Source of the DNA: Sipunculus nudus
Taxonomy: Eukaryota > Annelida > Sipuncula > Golfingiida > Sipunculidae
Reading direction: 5' to 3'
Length of the DNA: 64,000 bases
Assembly: GCA_026874595.1 (NCBI GenBank)
Contig: CM049310.1
Span: 22,668,058 to 22,732,057, forward strand
Shown here: piece by piece, positions 37,601-45,000 of the stretch
Layout: each line of letters opens with the position of its first letter
How positions within the stretch are numbered: position 1 is the stretch's first letter
Made by a program: the position numbers and the translations under genes
Notes under the pieces: model-generated
The model's input: only the letters and a program-made list of their open reading frames with translations
Told to the model about the DNA's origin: nothing
Databases searched by the model: none

Positions 37601-40180
37601 ATCAAGGTGGCACCACCAGTTTGCAGGAACTGATGGATTACTCCATGATCAATATTCATGCACAGAATCTGGTGATCAATGCAGTAGTTATTCAGATACT
37701 TGAGCTTTTGTATTATATTTTTGATTATTCTTGGGGTAGCTTCGAGACCCATAGCTCGGAGAATATGGGTAACAGAGACCTAATTTCAGGTTTCCAAGGA
37801 GATTTTTTATGGGCCTCCCAGGAGGCAAAGTAAGTAGATTCCAGGTCCAGAGATTACGATTTGTGCCCTGTTAATGGACTGACCGCCGGCCGGCCGAAGG
37901 ACAAAGAATGATCGCTATAGCTCAGATGACTTTCAGTCAGCTGAGCTAAAAATTTTCAGGAAAAAACAGGTGGATAGGGACGGAGGGAAATGGTAATAGG
38001 TTTGCAGTGAATAACAAGTCTGTTTGTGGATATACATGTCATGAGTTTAATACTGAGAGATATACAGCTATGGGTGGTGATATTCATCCAGCTCTAGCTC
38101 TAAGGGGAGGCTGCCTAATGTGACGTAAAATATAAATATGCATATGACATGTGACATGCATGGGAACTCCTTACAGAGTATAATCATATACCCTGTGATT
38201 TTTTTATTCTTTAATCTTTTAAGTTTTATTTTATATCCAACAAATTACAGTCTGTCCCAGTGCCTGTGTCCGCATGTTTTTCCAGGATAATATTTCATAC
38301 TGGTGAAGCTGTGTAAATGTTTATAGTCCACAGGTTGCAAGAGCTATTCCCCCAACTGCCTGAGTAAAAAATTATGCCTTACCTTGCTTTTTTTTTGTAT
38401 GAGACCATCCAAGTTTTGACAAAATAGGTTACAGTGTTTTTAGGATATTTTTAACACCAGAGAACTGATTATAAATAAGCCAGTCAAAATGATGAACGTC
38501 AGTCAATTGAAAGTGACGCGCGACCGATTATTGTGACGTCTTTGTGATGTCACTGTTGTCTAACCACAGGCGCTTGAATCGCTATTTGTGTTGATCTTGG
38601 TTTAAATAGTGTTCAATTTACCTCAACAACAATCCCCTACCGTTTAATGAGCTTTAAACCATGTTATATCGTTGGCCGGTACTTGTTTATATAATAGATA
38701 CACAAGGCCGGCTTCCAAGTCTGCGGACGAGTCTGTATCCATTAAGCGACGAACACACAGATTTATCCCAGATTACTATTTCCATCATTATCAACCAATC
38801 AGGTGTTAGGTTCTAGGGGGGAATCCTTACTGCTGACCAAGACACATGGGGATTTCCTTGTTTGGGGTAACAGCTGCTTAATGGATGCAGACTAGTTACA
38901 AATAAGAGCTCATTACACGTGGTAAACTGTGTGTATTGGAATTGTTGATGCTTTTATAGAAAGAAGAACTGGCCATTTAACCACTGTAAGTTTCTTCCCT
39001 CGAAAATCTTTGAAATATTTGGGAATTTCCATTGATTTCTTGTATCATCGCCTACTCGTCCGAAGACTTGGATGCCGGCCTTGTGTATCTATTATATAAA
39101 CAAGTACCGGCAAACGATATAACATGGTTTAAAGCTCATTAAACGGCAGGGTATTGTTGTTAAGGTTAATTGAACACTATTTAAACCAAGATCAACACAA
39201 ATAGCGATTCAAGCGCCTGTGGTCTAACAAACACCACACCCATCCATAGACATGGAAAGTGTACTTTGGAGGAATATATACCATTCAGCAGTGCCGGGAA
39301 GACCCCACCCACCGTCCATCAGCATAAATAACGCAAAAGATTTGCAAAGTAAATACTTTATACATTAAATATTACTAATTTACAAAAAATCTGAGAAATA
39401 TCTGTATATCTACTTTAGGCCAAAGGGCATTTTTAAAGAATATTCTTTAAAAAATTACAGCAAAAAAACATGGGTAATGGTGAAGAATAGTGGGATTTTA
39501 CAACAAGCCTTTTTCCACAACCTCTGATCCAGATTTCGATCTGAGTGAATTATCCAAGTGAATTATATGAAAATATACATTTGCGTGACGTCACAAATCT
39601 GGATGAGAGGTTGTGAAACAATTAAGGCTTATTGGAAAAACCTGCTATTCTAAGCCATTAGGCATTACCAATTTAAAATATGCGGATATGGGTACTGGGA
39701 CGGACTATACATATTATAAAGTATAATGAACAATAAACTGAATATAATGTTCAATAAAATTGGTAAATGTTATTCAAAAGCATTCATATAATCCACAAAA
39801 TGTTCATTGTCGATCCAAAAATACCTGTCAATTTGACTGAGGGAGTGGAACATTGTATATACAATGACTGAATGACAGATAAACGTAAACAAGTAAACGA
39901 CAGATCATTACGACATTAGCCTAGAGAACGACTGTTGAAATATCAAACCGAACCCTACCCTGCTTGCAATATCTCGGATTTTATCGCATTTTTCTGTTTC
40001 ATCTTCACTTTCGTCGCTATAATAGTAGTTTTCCATCACAGCTGTGATATTTTTATCTGTAGAACGGGCTGTCAGATTGTCTGTTGGTTTCACTTCAGTT
40101 GAAAGTACCGCAGCAGGTCCAGTCAAAACATTTCCACCATATTGAAATACCTGCACGACGCCTGTCAACTTAAAATTCAT
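1..40180 (-). CDS. Unrecognised disordered Ser/Arg-rich protein gene, 7 coding exons seen, 3' part outside the window
   Basis: Coding exons on the minus strand are 40180-39959, 31504-31329, 30735-30560, 28536-28420, 27869-27791, 1450-1319 and 911-1. Every junction has AG/GT borders and all six phases agree, giving about 604 open residues with no stop before the window edge. I do not recognise the protein and propose no function. The first ATG gives 74 residues in exon 1; an in-frame Met at residue 49, before an acidic YYYSDESEDE stretch, could be the real start. Visible features are three related basic motifs, RPESAK, RPPSGK and RPQSAK, at about residues 153-177; a Gly/Arg/Pro-rich part (about 192-230); FPPPP near 235; and a long last part rich in Ser, Asp, Lys and Arg. 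No membrane segment, coiled coil or catalytic domain is evident. RPxSAK-like motifs occur in some microtubule and cilium proteins, and the head-to-head neighbour resembles TTC16, so a cytoskeletal or ciliary role is a guess only. Confidence 0.75.
912..1318 (-). other. Intron 6 of the disordered-protein gene
   Basis: AT-rich intron between two coding exons. I see no repeat family or conserved element in it. Confidence 0.7.
1319..1450 (-). CDS. Disordered-protein gene, exon 6
   Basis: Acceptor TTCACAG|AGCTGATG and donor CCTAG|GTAATT bound 132 bases (ADDLVGSSPKTLGRPLLRR and on). Its phase fits exon 5, so no intervening exon is required, though a cassette exon in the 26-kb intron cannot be excluded. 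Confidence 0.75.
1451..3333. other. Intronic AT-rich DNA, no recognised element
   Basis: This is the 3' end of the 26-kb intron on the minus strand. Apart from poly-A and poly-T stretches I see no repeat family. Short ORFs here have no protein-like composition. Confidence 0.5.
4553..6715 (+). repeat. Pearl-C copy 1: tandem array of 277-bp dimeric core repeats
   Basis: The landmark GATATGAGCTTGGATGTCTG (or near) recurs near 4930, 5209, 5487, 5762, 6040 and 6317, a period of about 277 bp. Each unit is two diverged half-units of about 127 and 150 bp, each carrying a GGTGGCGCCACC-type palindrome. The left flank holds GGGTAGTCGACAAGC and the right flank CAGTTCACATGTGACC. Both reappear inverted at 8284-9549, which defines the family ends. 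ORFs in the array are repeat translations only. Confidence 0.8.
5084..6215 (+). repeat. Recent 554-bp duplication of two core units
   Basis: Bases from about 5084 to 5661 are essentially identical to bases from about 5638 to 6215, an offset of 554 bp or two 277-bp units. The 75-codon frames at 5535-5308 and 6089-5862 on the minus strand translate identically because of this. Neighbouring units are clearly more diverged, so this step is the youngest in the array. Confidence 0.8.
6838..6854 (+). repeat. Poly-C run
   Basis: An uninterrupted run of about 17 C follows two tandem TCTAGAC-type repeats (GACGTCTAGACG...). Confidence 0.85.
8284..8311 (-). repeat. Terminal hairpin of Pearl-C
   Basis: TATCC..CAAAAC-AGA-GTTTTG.GGATA forms an 11-bp interrupted stem with a three-base loop exactly at the insertion boundary. 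A hairpin at the 3' end is a known feature of Helitron and Helentron elements. Confidence 0.65.
8327..8353 (+). repeat. (GCC)n microsatellite
   Basis: About eight to nine GCC triplets lie just inside the Pearl-C hairpin. This is GC-rich against very AT-rich surroundings. Confidence 0.9.
12260..14300 (+). repeat. Tandemly repeated block with poly-G runs
   Basis: The block at about 12260-12600 is repeated at about 13335-13760 with clear homology (GTAATCTAGGCTATGGTTGG versus GTAATATATGCCATGGCTGG; ATTGTTGCAAATAATATTTT in both; GATGGGAGTTACAAC in both). A shorter relative lies at 14160-14300. Each carries a long G run at the same place, at about 12556, 13716 and 14265. Confidence 0.7.
13083..13150 (+). 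repeat. GA-rich microsatellite
   Basis: Imperfect (GA)n, (GAGAAA)n and related purine tracts. The opposite strand is a long polypyrimidine run, which explains the Leu/Ser-rich ORF there. Confidence 0.85.
16022..16090 (+). repeat. (GGAC)n microsatellite of Pearl-A
   Basis: About 16 imperfect GGAC units precede the conserved right end. A tetranucleotide tract between the cores and the right end is the hallmark of bivalve pearl elements. Confidence 0.9.
16106..16136 (+). repeat. Pearl-A right-end hairpin
   Basis: TAGCTCAG-ATGACT-TAT-AGTCAG-CTGAGCTA is a near-perfect palindrome of 31 bases (about 14 pairs with one mismatch), followed at once by AAAA. The same hairpin occurs at 22753-22783 and 37918-37948. 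Confidence 0.85.
16139..17324. other. Intronic AT-rich repeat DNA
   Basis: About 16320-16560 aligns with 19870-20060 (landmark CCTGGTTTTATGGCTTTAAT and TACACACTA.ACACAG), so this is another dispersed repeat. Bases 17150-17325 hold a single Pearl-type core with GGTGGTGTCACC. No coding sequence is seen. Confidence 0.55.
17325..19190 (+). mobile_element. Pearl-D element with 180-bp cores
   Basis: The left end has ATGCCCCCGCCTGGGGCA (about 17347-17364). The right end has GGACGGACATGGG then GGCGGGGGCATAAT (about 19137-19190), its inverse. Core repeats start near 18388, 18567, 18747 and 18927, a period of 179-180 bp, and two earlier units lie at 17386-17708. A separate element interrupts the array at 17709-18380. 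No coding capacity. Confidence 0.75.
17709..18380 (+). mobile_element. Pearl-type element nested in Pearl-D
   Basis: The Pearl-D core reads GCATTGCGAAAAAAAGTC elsewhere; here the reading stops after GCGAAA and resumes at 18380. The insert contains GGTGGCGCCACC at about 18018, a GGAC-type tract at 18275-18335, and a right end with an imperfect hairpin (GCCCATCAGC...GCTGAGGGC) followed by TAAAAA. It resembles Pearl-A at the right end. Confidence 0.65.
19366..22786 (+). mobile_element. Pearl-A element, second large copy
   Basis: The left end ACAAGGGACCTATGGGTCAC lies at 19370-19403. The right-end hairpin and CTAAAAA lie at 22753-22786. Within it, roughly 630-bp cores begin near 20280, 21400 and 22070; each carries TTACAG plus a poly-A run, then a GGTCAAAGTTGGGCAAA-type landmark. 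The last two align with 14790-16000. An 11-base poly-G lies at about 21261. Confidence 0.6.
22787..24280. other. Intronic low-repeat segment
   Basis: Unlike its surroundings, this stretch does not match other parts of the window. No splice-bounded exon is evident. The subsegment 23945-24240 is less AT-rich and holds homeodomain-type sites (see findings). Confidence 0.45.
24880..26030 (+). repeat. Core repeats with TGACCTTGACCTTTGACCT motif
   Basis: Several diverged units carry TGACC(T/C)TGACCTTTGACCT near 24920, 25200 and 25625, along with GGCAGGTAAGCCATATG and GTTTGGCTTAAAATGCATCC-like landmarks. The same family recurs at 48800-49520 and 62200-62720. Confidence 0.7.
26030..27180 (+). repeat. 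About 450-bp tandem repeat, 2.5 copies
   Basis: The landmark ATATTTAGTCATTG recurs near 26040, 26490 and 26945. Each unit also contains CCACTAAATTTGAACAAAA-type sequence, AGTCAAGGTCA and TGATGAATAAT. After the array, a sequence with GGGGGTAATATAATAAGC probably marks the element's right part. Confidence 0.7.
27547..27578 (+). repeat. Poly-C then poly-A tract
   Basis: About 17 C are followed directly by about 13 A. Runs like this produce the proline/lysine and glycine/phenylalanine chance ORFs on the two strands. Confidence 0.85.
27791..27869 (-). CDS. Disordered-protein gene, exon 5
   Basis: Acceptor CTTTAG|ATGACT and donor TCTGT|GTAAGT bound 79 bases encoding DDLAFPPPPRGSPDFMEML. The four-proline run could be an EVH1- or SH3-type ligand (inference). 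The next coding exon I can find is about 26 kb away. Confidence 0.78.
28420..28536 (-). CDS. Disordered-protein gene, exon 4
   Basis: Acceptor TTTTAG|TGCGAGG and donor TTACG|GTAATT bound 117 bases. The peptide is rich in Gly, Arg and Pro (RERPPGGIPQGVTPGGW). The phase joins cleanly to exons 3 and 5. Confidence 0.78.
28644..30411 (+). mobile_element. Pearl-B element, right end missing
   Basis: The left end AACAAGGCCTAAAGGCC lies at 28644. Cores with TGTAGGTGGCAACACCAG and AAGTTGATGTAGGTGGAGCC follow. Similarity to other copies stops near 30411 after GGACAGTTTCGGAG, so the microsatellite and right end are absent. It fills most of the intron between exons 3 and 4 of the minus-strand gene. Confidence 0.65.
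30560..30735 (-). CDS. Disordered-protein gene, exon 3 (RPxSAK motifs)
   Basis: Acceptor ATGCAG|GGACTA and donor TTGGAG|GTTAGT bound 176 bases. The peptide starts WDYGAEIPTLIKQQ and then carries three related basic motifs, RPESAK, RPPSGK and RPQSAK, within 25 residues. The repetition suggests a short linear binding motif. Confidence 0.8.
30736..31328 (-). other. Intron 2 of the disordered-protein gene
   Basis: AT-rich intron with a TA dinucleotide run of about 22 bases at 31200-31221. No dispersed element recognised. Confidence 0.6.
31329..31504 (-). CDS. Disordered-protein gene, exon 2
   Basis: Acceptor TATTCAG|AACTGG and donor GCTTG|GTGAGT bound 176 bases beginning NWLKPASVSLAKLDQV. The end splits the Trp codon completed by exon 3. 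A 64-bp TA repeat lies 33 bases upstream of the acceptor. Confidence 0.8.
31537..31600 (+). repeat. (AT)32 microsatellite next to a 3' splice site
   Basis: An uninterrupted 64-base AT run lies 33 bases upstream, in the sense of the minus-strand transcript, of the exon 2 acceptor at 31505. Confidence 0.95.
31637..32926 (-). mobile_element. TA-target DNA transposon, copy 2
   Basis: The termini are CTGTAGATTCAGATAATATC at 31637 and its counterpart ending CTGAATCTACAG at 32926, flanked by TA (31635-31636, 32927-32928). Read on the minus strand it follows copy 1 (7906-10269), including GATTCCAACGATAAAAAAA near one end, and shows the site where Pearl-C is inserted in copy 1 (near 32525-32555). It is 1290 bp with no transposase. 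Confidence 0.8.
32929..35035. other. Intronic DNA of the minus-strand gene
   Basis: I see no family repeat except a degenerate GACTCGGCCTTGG-type low-complexity patch at 34380-34505. The ORFs through that patch on both strands are Ser/Arg/Pro-rich artefacts. Confidence 0.45.
35036..37953 (+). mobile_element. Pearl-A related element with about 300-340-bp cores
   Basis: The left end ACAAGTGGCCCATGAGCCAT with GCTCAGCTGA lies at 35036. The right end has the TAGCTCAG...CTGAGCTA hairpin at 37918-37948 followed by AAAAA. Cores marked by GATTTGTGCC(C/T)TG near 35493, 36885, 37185, 37524 and 37857 carry GGTGGCACCACCAG-like palindromes. Family relatives are at 48713-50008. The whole element sits in intron 1 of the disordered-protein gene. 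Confidence 0.7.
38558..39228. mobile_element. MITE with 168-bp terminal inverted repeats
   Basis: Bases 38565-38732 are the inverse of 39054-39221 over about 168 bp with few mismatches. The termini are CACAGGCGCTTGAATCGC / GCGATTCAAGCGCCTGTG. GTCTAAC flanks both ends (38558-38564, 39222-39228), giving a 7-bp target duplication, although a 5-bp TCTAA reading with CCACAGG termini is also possible. The 321-bp middle has no coding capacity. It lies about 1 kb from the first exon of the minus-strand gene. Confidence 0.88.
39229..39958 (-). other. 5' part of intron 1 of the disordered-protein gene
   Basis: Intronic sequence following the donor at 39958. I see no repeat family. Confidence 0.55.
39959..40180 (-). 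CDS. Disordered-protein gene, coding exon 1
   Basis: This exon holds 74 codons from ATG at 40180 to a donor AGG|GTAGGG at 39959 (phase 0). Its C-terminal half is strongly acidic (SDESEDETEK). The upstream 100 bases hold CCAAT and NRF1-type sites, which fits a first exon. Confidence 0.7.
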
Positions 40181-40235
40181 TGGTCAAGAAGGTTACGTGT
40201 TTCTTCACACAAGAACCAAGAGCAAAAACTTTGAA

Positions 40236-40301
40236 CCAATCAAACAGCCCGTAACATATTCCGTCATTTTCAGTATGCGCATGCGCCTTTTCCATAGCGA
40301 T
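40236..40301. promoter_or_regulatory. Shared promoter core: CCAAT, NRF1 palindrome and X-box-like site
   Basis: CCAAT lies at 40236-40240. TGCGCATGCGCC at 40276-40287 matches the NRF1 consensus palindrome. TTTTCCATAGCGAT at 40288-40301 (inverse ATCGCTATGGAAAA) resembles an RFX X-box (GTTGCCATGGAAAC) at 10 of 14 positions. The sites sit 55-120 bases upstream of the minus-strand ATG at 40180 and on the 5' side of the TTC16-like gene, which suits a bidirectional promoter. Function is inferred. Confidence 0.5.
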
Positions 40302-41714
40302 TATAAACAATATGTCAGCGCCCATGAGTGGACTGGCCTCTCAAACAAGGAAGAGACAAGTGACTTGTTTGCTTAAATAATCGGTTGCTGTCGGCTTTTG
40401 TCAACCCTCAAAGGAGGTAATCAACGTGAGGATGTACAGAAAATGTAATGGTATCGCCTGAAGTACTTTGATATATTCTGAACAAGGATTCTGTATGCAT
40501 AACATAAGTCATAATGAATATTATAAGATCTATAAGACTATATCATTGAATAAGAAATTGGCAGATATGTAGCTGTGTTCAGACCCTTTCTTGGATCAAT
40601 TACTCCTCTGTGTTGCTGTGTCGGGCTGCATTTGTAAAGTTTGGTTTTAATGAAGAGGCTTGATAGAAATAACAAAATAGTGACAACACTGCTCCTCTAC
40701 TCAGTAAATTTCAAAGGTCTATATATGTATGTATTTTATACAGTAACTAAACTGTTGACAGTCATAATTTTAATAATTTAGGTTCGAGTCAAGATAAAAT
40801 ACCATAGCTCGATAGAGCAGATCATGTTCCCATAATATTATGTGTATTATAATTTGTGTTTAATATTTCTTAATCTGCCTATACAGTTCTCATTATAAGG
40901 CACTGTCATTGAAATATAACTTAATTAAATGCTTATAATACCAAACTTATAATACCCAAGTTTATAATACCACCTTGACTACTTCTTTCAACAACCAGCA
41001 TGTTAGGTTATTCCAATGAACATAGGCTGCAGGGATTAAACCATTAGTTATTTTATAATTGTGTGAAAACAAGATAAAATATGGAGATGAGTAAATAGTT
41101 CAAAGGTGATGCAAATAAAAAGGTTGATGATTTGAAACTTATATAAAAAGGATCACCTTTTCAATATAATATGTGATTAGATATCTATAATTTTTTAATT
41201 ACTTTACCCCTACTTGTATATAATTATATTGTTTTTCTAAATGTTAACAAAACCCACCTCATTAGCCTTCATTTCCAAATGTAAAGCTAAATGCAAATAC
41301 AAAAAATATACTTTCATTACATATTTTTTGTATTCTTAAGATGTCAGAGAGTGAGGAGTTAAAATGAACATTGATGTCCAAGATTACAACATGTCTGTTA
41401 ATGAAATATATAACTTTAAAAATTATTGTTTTAGTATTGTGGATTCATCCCAGATGCAGTGTAGTTCTCTAGTGACCTTCACAGATAAAAAATATCTTGA
41501 CTATAATTAAAATAACTGTAATTCATACTGAATAAGTGAATATGAAAAGTCTATAGACCCTTCCACCCCTTCCAGTTAAACACTTCCAAATAATATTGAT
41601 TGCTTTGTAGGTGCTGGTTTCAAACTTTGATCACTGAACATCATGTAGTCCCAAAGTCAATATATTCTGGTCAGTCCATATAAACAGTGCAGAACAGTAA
41701 CACATAGAGCAGCA
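40302..41714 (+). other. 5' flank or 5' UTR and intron of the TTC16-like gene
   Basis: No coding exon is seen. AAAGGAG|GTAATC near 40412 could be the donor of a non-coding first exon, which would put the transcription start close to the NRF1 site, but this is a guess. The remainder is AT-rich. Confidence 0.35.
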
Positions 41715-42032
41715 ATGGAAGGCAGAAGCAGCAAAGCCAGTTGTGATACTGCCAGCACAACAACAGCAAGTCACGGCAAGACTGTATCAGACCAGGAGAG
41801 TGTACACAGCACAGCAGTCCCAGACCCTGATGTCAACATTCATCAGATGTACATACAGCTGTCCCCGAGTCTCAGTAAAACTCCCGTCACTCGAGAAGAT
41901 GAAGCTGAGACAGGCTGGAACCAGAGAGGAGACAGGGAGGAGACTGCCCTGGTCAAGGCAGGCACCAGCTCTTCAGGACAGCTAACTCCAGCAGTCACTG
42001 TACATTTTGCCTCTGATGAGGAGGCTGAACAG
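41715..42032 (+). CDS. TTC16: TTC16-like exon 1 (start)
   Basis: 106 codons from ATG to GAACAG|GTCAGT, phase 0. The peptide is Ser/Thr-rich and predicted disordered. An earlier start in an upstream exon cannot be excluded. Confidence 0.75.
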
Positions 42033-45000
42033 GTCAGTTAAATACTGAGAACCAGACACAGACTTTTTATTATGGGTGTTCATCGTATCTGTTTTAAACA
42101 CAGTTTGTTTGCCTTTTGTTATTACTGTTGTGGTCATTTGATACCAAGCTAGATATGGAAATCGTTTAAGCCATTCATTGTTTACAGTATCTTTGACACT
42201 ATCATGGAAACAAAATGGTGTAAGGTAGTTCGTCAACATTCTCTAATACCTATTGTATTTTCTCAATATCAGCTATACCACTATTCAAAACTAGTTTAAA
42301 TATCAATTTAAGTAATATATTGATATCATAAATGTGCATATATGTAAGAAATGGTAATAGTGTCACATATATTTTGGTAGCTTCAGGAATTTCATAATTT
42401 ACTTATTAATAGCAGTAGACTGCTTTAGTATATCAAAACTGGACACATCACAAAAGTATAATTTCATTCAGTTCCCATTATCACTTTCTCTCTCATGTCA
42501 GAATGATGACCCTGAGCCATCAGCTGCCTTCACCACAGAGGTGGACGAAGAAACCCTGCAGGCAGCGAAGGAGAGACAGAGGAAAGGAGGGCTGTTTAAT
42601 CCTGAGAACTGGGTGGCAGAGAAACCACTGATAACCATGAACCAGGTTATCCAGGAGAAAACAAATGAACAGTAAGTAAATAATGTTAGTGCTTCATAAA
42701 GCCTTCCCTTGCTAGGGGGCATGGGTCACATCTGGCATGGTGGATACATTGTTTTGGTGGAGTGCAGTTGTGTAATGGTTAGTGTGCTGGACAGGTGACC
42801 ACGAGGTAGTGGGTTCACATTCTGAGCTGATCACCTTCCACACCAAGACCCCTGGCCAAAGTCTTCACCACAAGGGTGCTCTTTTTCCACACAAGGGTGA
42901 AGGGGTACTAGTCAAGGATGGATGGCAAGCAAATGTAGAACAAAAAATCCTCCCAACACCATGTGTTGCTGTTGGTTGTATGCTCCCTAGGGAGCTGAGA
43001 AAAGCTTTAAGTATAAACAGGCCCAAAATATCAGGGAGGAATAGTTTAAAGTTGGATGAGAGTGATGTCACTGATATCAGACTATAAACCCCCTACCTTT
43101 ACCTTTTGTCCAGGTCATATTGGTGGAGAATGTGTCTGCCAGGTAATTTTATCCTGGTCAGTTTTTGCTCATGGTCAAATGTCCTTTAAAAAAATCATCC
43201 ATAGCTGTAACATTCTGCATTTCCTCTGCAGTTCTGTGCTGTGCATATTTCTGTGTGACTGAGACCTCCATGGTATTCAGGTGTATCCTAAACTGATATT
43301 AACCAGCCTGTTTGTATTTATACAGAATGACACTGAAGAATTATTCTTAAAAATAGCATGTAGGTGTGTGTGAGAGATAAGTATAATTTATCATTTGTAA
43401 TAAAAGCATCTTACTTTTATGCAAAGCCACTCATTAATGTCAATACTATACAAGAAAACTTTTTGGATATCTAATGTTGAAACATAACATGCAGTATTCT
43501 CAATTTGATGAATTAAGGTACATAGGTTAAAAACAATACAGTTCATCTGACTTAAAAGTGGAGGTACTGTATAAATAATTTATTAAAATGGCACCTGTAT
43601 TATGTTTTTGATTGATTTTTTTCATTTCAGTTACTCTCAGGGCATCAAACACATGGAAAAGAACAATTATGAACTTGCAATCACAACTTTCAATAAAGCC
43701 ATTAACCTGCAGCCAGCAGTCGCCCAGTATTACGTACAGAGAGGAGAGTGCTTCCTGAACCTGTGTGATCTGCAGTCAGCCATCTTGAATTACAAGAAGG
43801 CCTGTGTGTTAGAGCCGGAAAATGTTGGCCTTTATACACGCTTAGCATTCATTTATTATTTCCAAGGACAAAGTCTGTTTGACCAGAAACTTTACCCAGA
43901 AGCCCTGGAAGCATTTTCAAGAGCAGCAGAAATGAGGCCTCATGTGATAGGGTATCATACACGCAGGTAAGACACCCAGTACAGCAATGGCTTGTAGCTC
44001 ACAATGTAATTAAATGAGGCTAATGATAACAATATGTTGTCTTCTGTGTTAGGATGGGAATTATCTAAGAAGCATAGCCTGTTGCATAGGATCAAATACT
44101 CATCTGAAATGTTCACATTTTATGACAACTAAGGCTACACACAGGGGAGCCTTGGAATAACTGCTCCTTTAACAAGCTTATTGACAGGCCTAGAGTGTAA
44201 TATATTTCAAAATTGAGCATTTTACAAAAAAAAAAACCAGTAAGAACATGCAGGCAGCTGTTGCCTTTTCAAATATTTTGTATTTTAAATACTGAAGAGG
44301 TCTGCGGTCACATGACTTGGTTTGACTTACAAGTAGCCAAGGAATTTTTAATGCCCATATGTTCCTTTGTCAAATACTTAATCAGGTGGTAATTTTGAAG
44401 GTGTTATGTTCCAGTGTTTGTGATAAGCATCACTTAATGCCTTCAGTACATGTCACATGACTTTCCTGTGATTTCTAGAGCATCACTGACTGTAAAAGCC
44501 ATTATAATAAACTGATCAGAGACTTTATTATGTGTAGGGCTGAGGGATTAAATTGTTCTGAAATTGTTCATGGCCTGATTTCTATCAAATTGGTGCAACA
44601 ATCACTAATGTAAAACAGATTATTCAAACACATGCCATACAGGAAGTAAATATATTTAATTTAAGTCAGTGTTTTGATTATAGAATCTGGCAGAAATTTT
44701 CATTTCTGCATGTGATTCTCCACATAAAGATCATGTAAGCTCATGTCTGCATTCATTCATTATATCAGTGTAATCAACATCTTATATATTCCATCACATT
44801 ATATTTCAGTATTGCTTGCCTGGCAGCCCTTCAGAGACACGGAGAATGCCTAGCTCTGGTAAACAAACGTCTGGAGACAGAACATGACAATGCAGACCTA
44901 TTCGTCATGAGGGCGCGGCTTCATGAACTTTTCAGAAATGTCAGTTCTGTGGCCATACTTTCTTCAAATGTTGTTATACTTTAAAATTCACCAATGTAAG

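Noticed and set aside
1451-40000. An autonomous Helitron/Helentron Rep-helicase or transposase gene
   Set aside because: No long frame with helicase, Rep or DDE motifs exists in any element in the window; all copies appear non-autonomous.
42782-43087. A 101-codon plus-strand frame
   Set aside because: It lies inside the tRNA-derived SINE in TTC16-like intron 2 and has no splice context.
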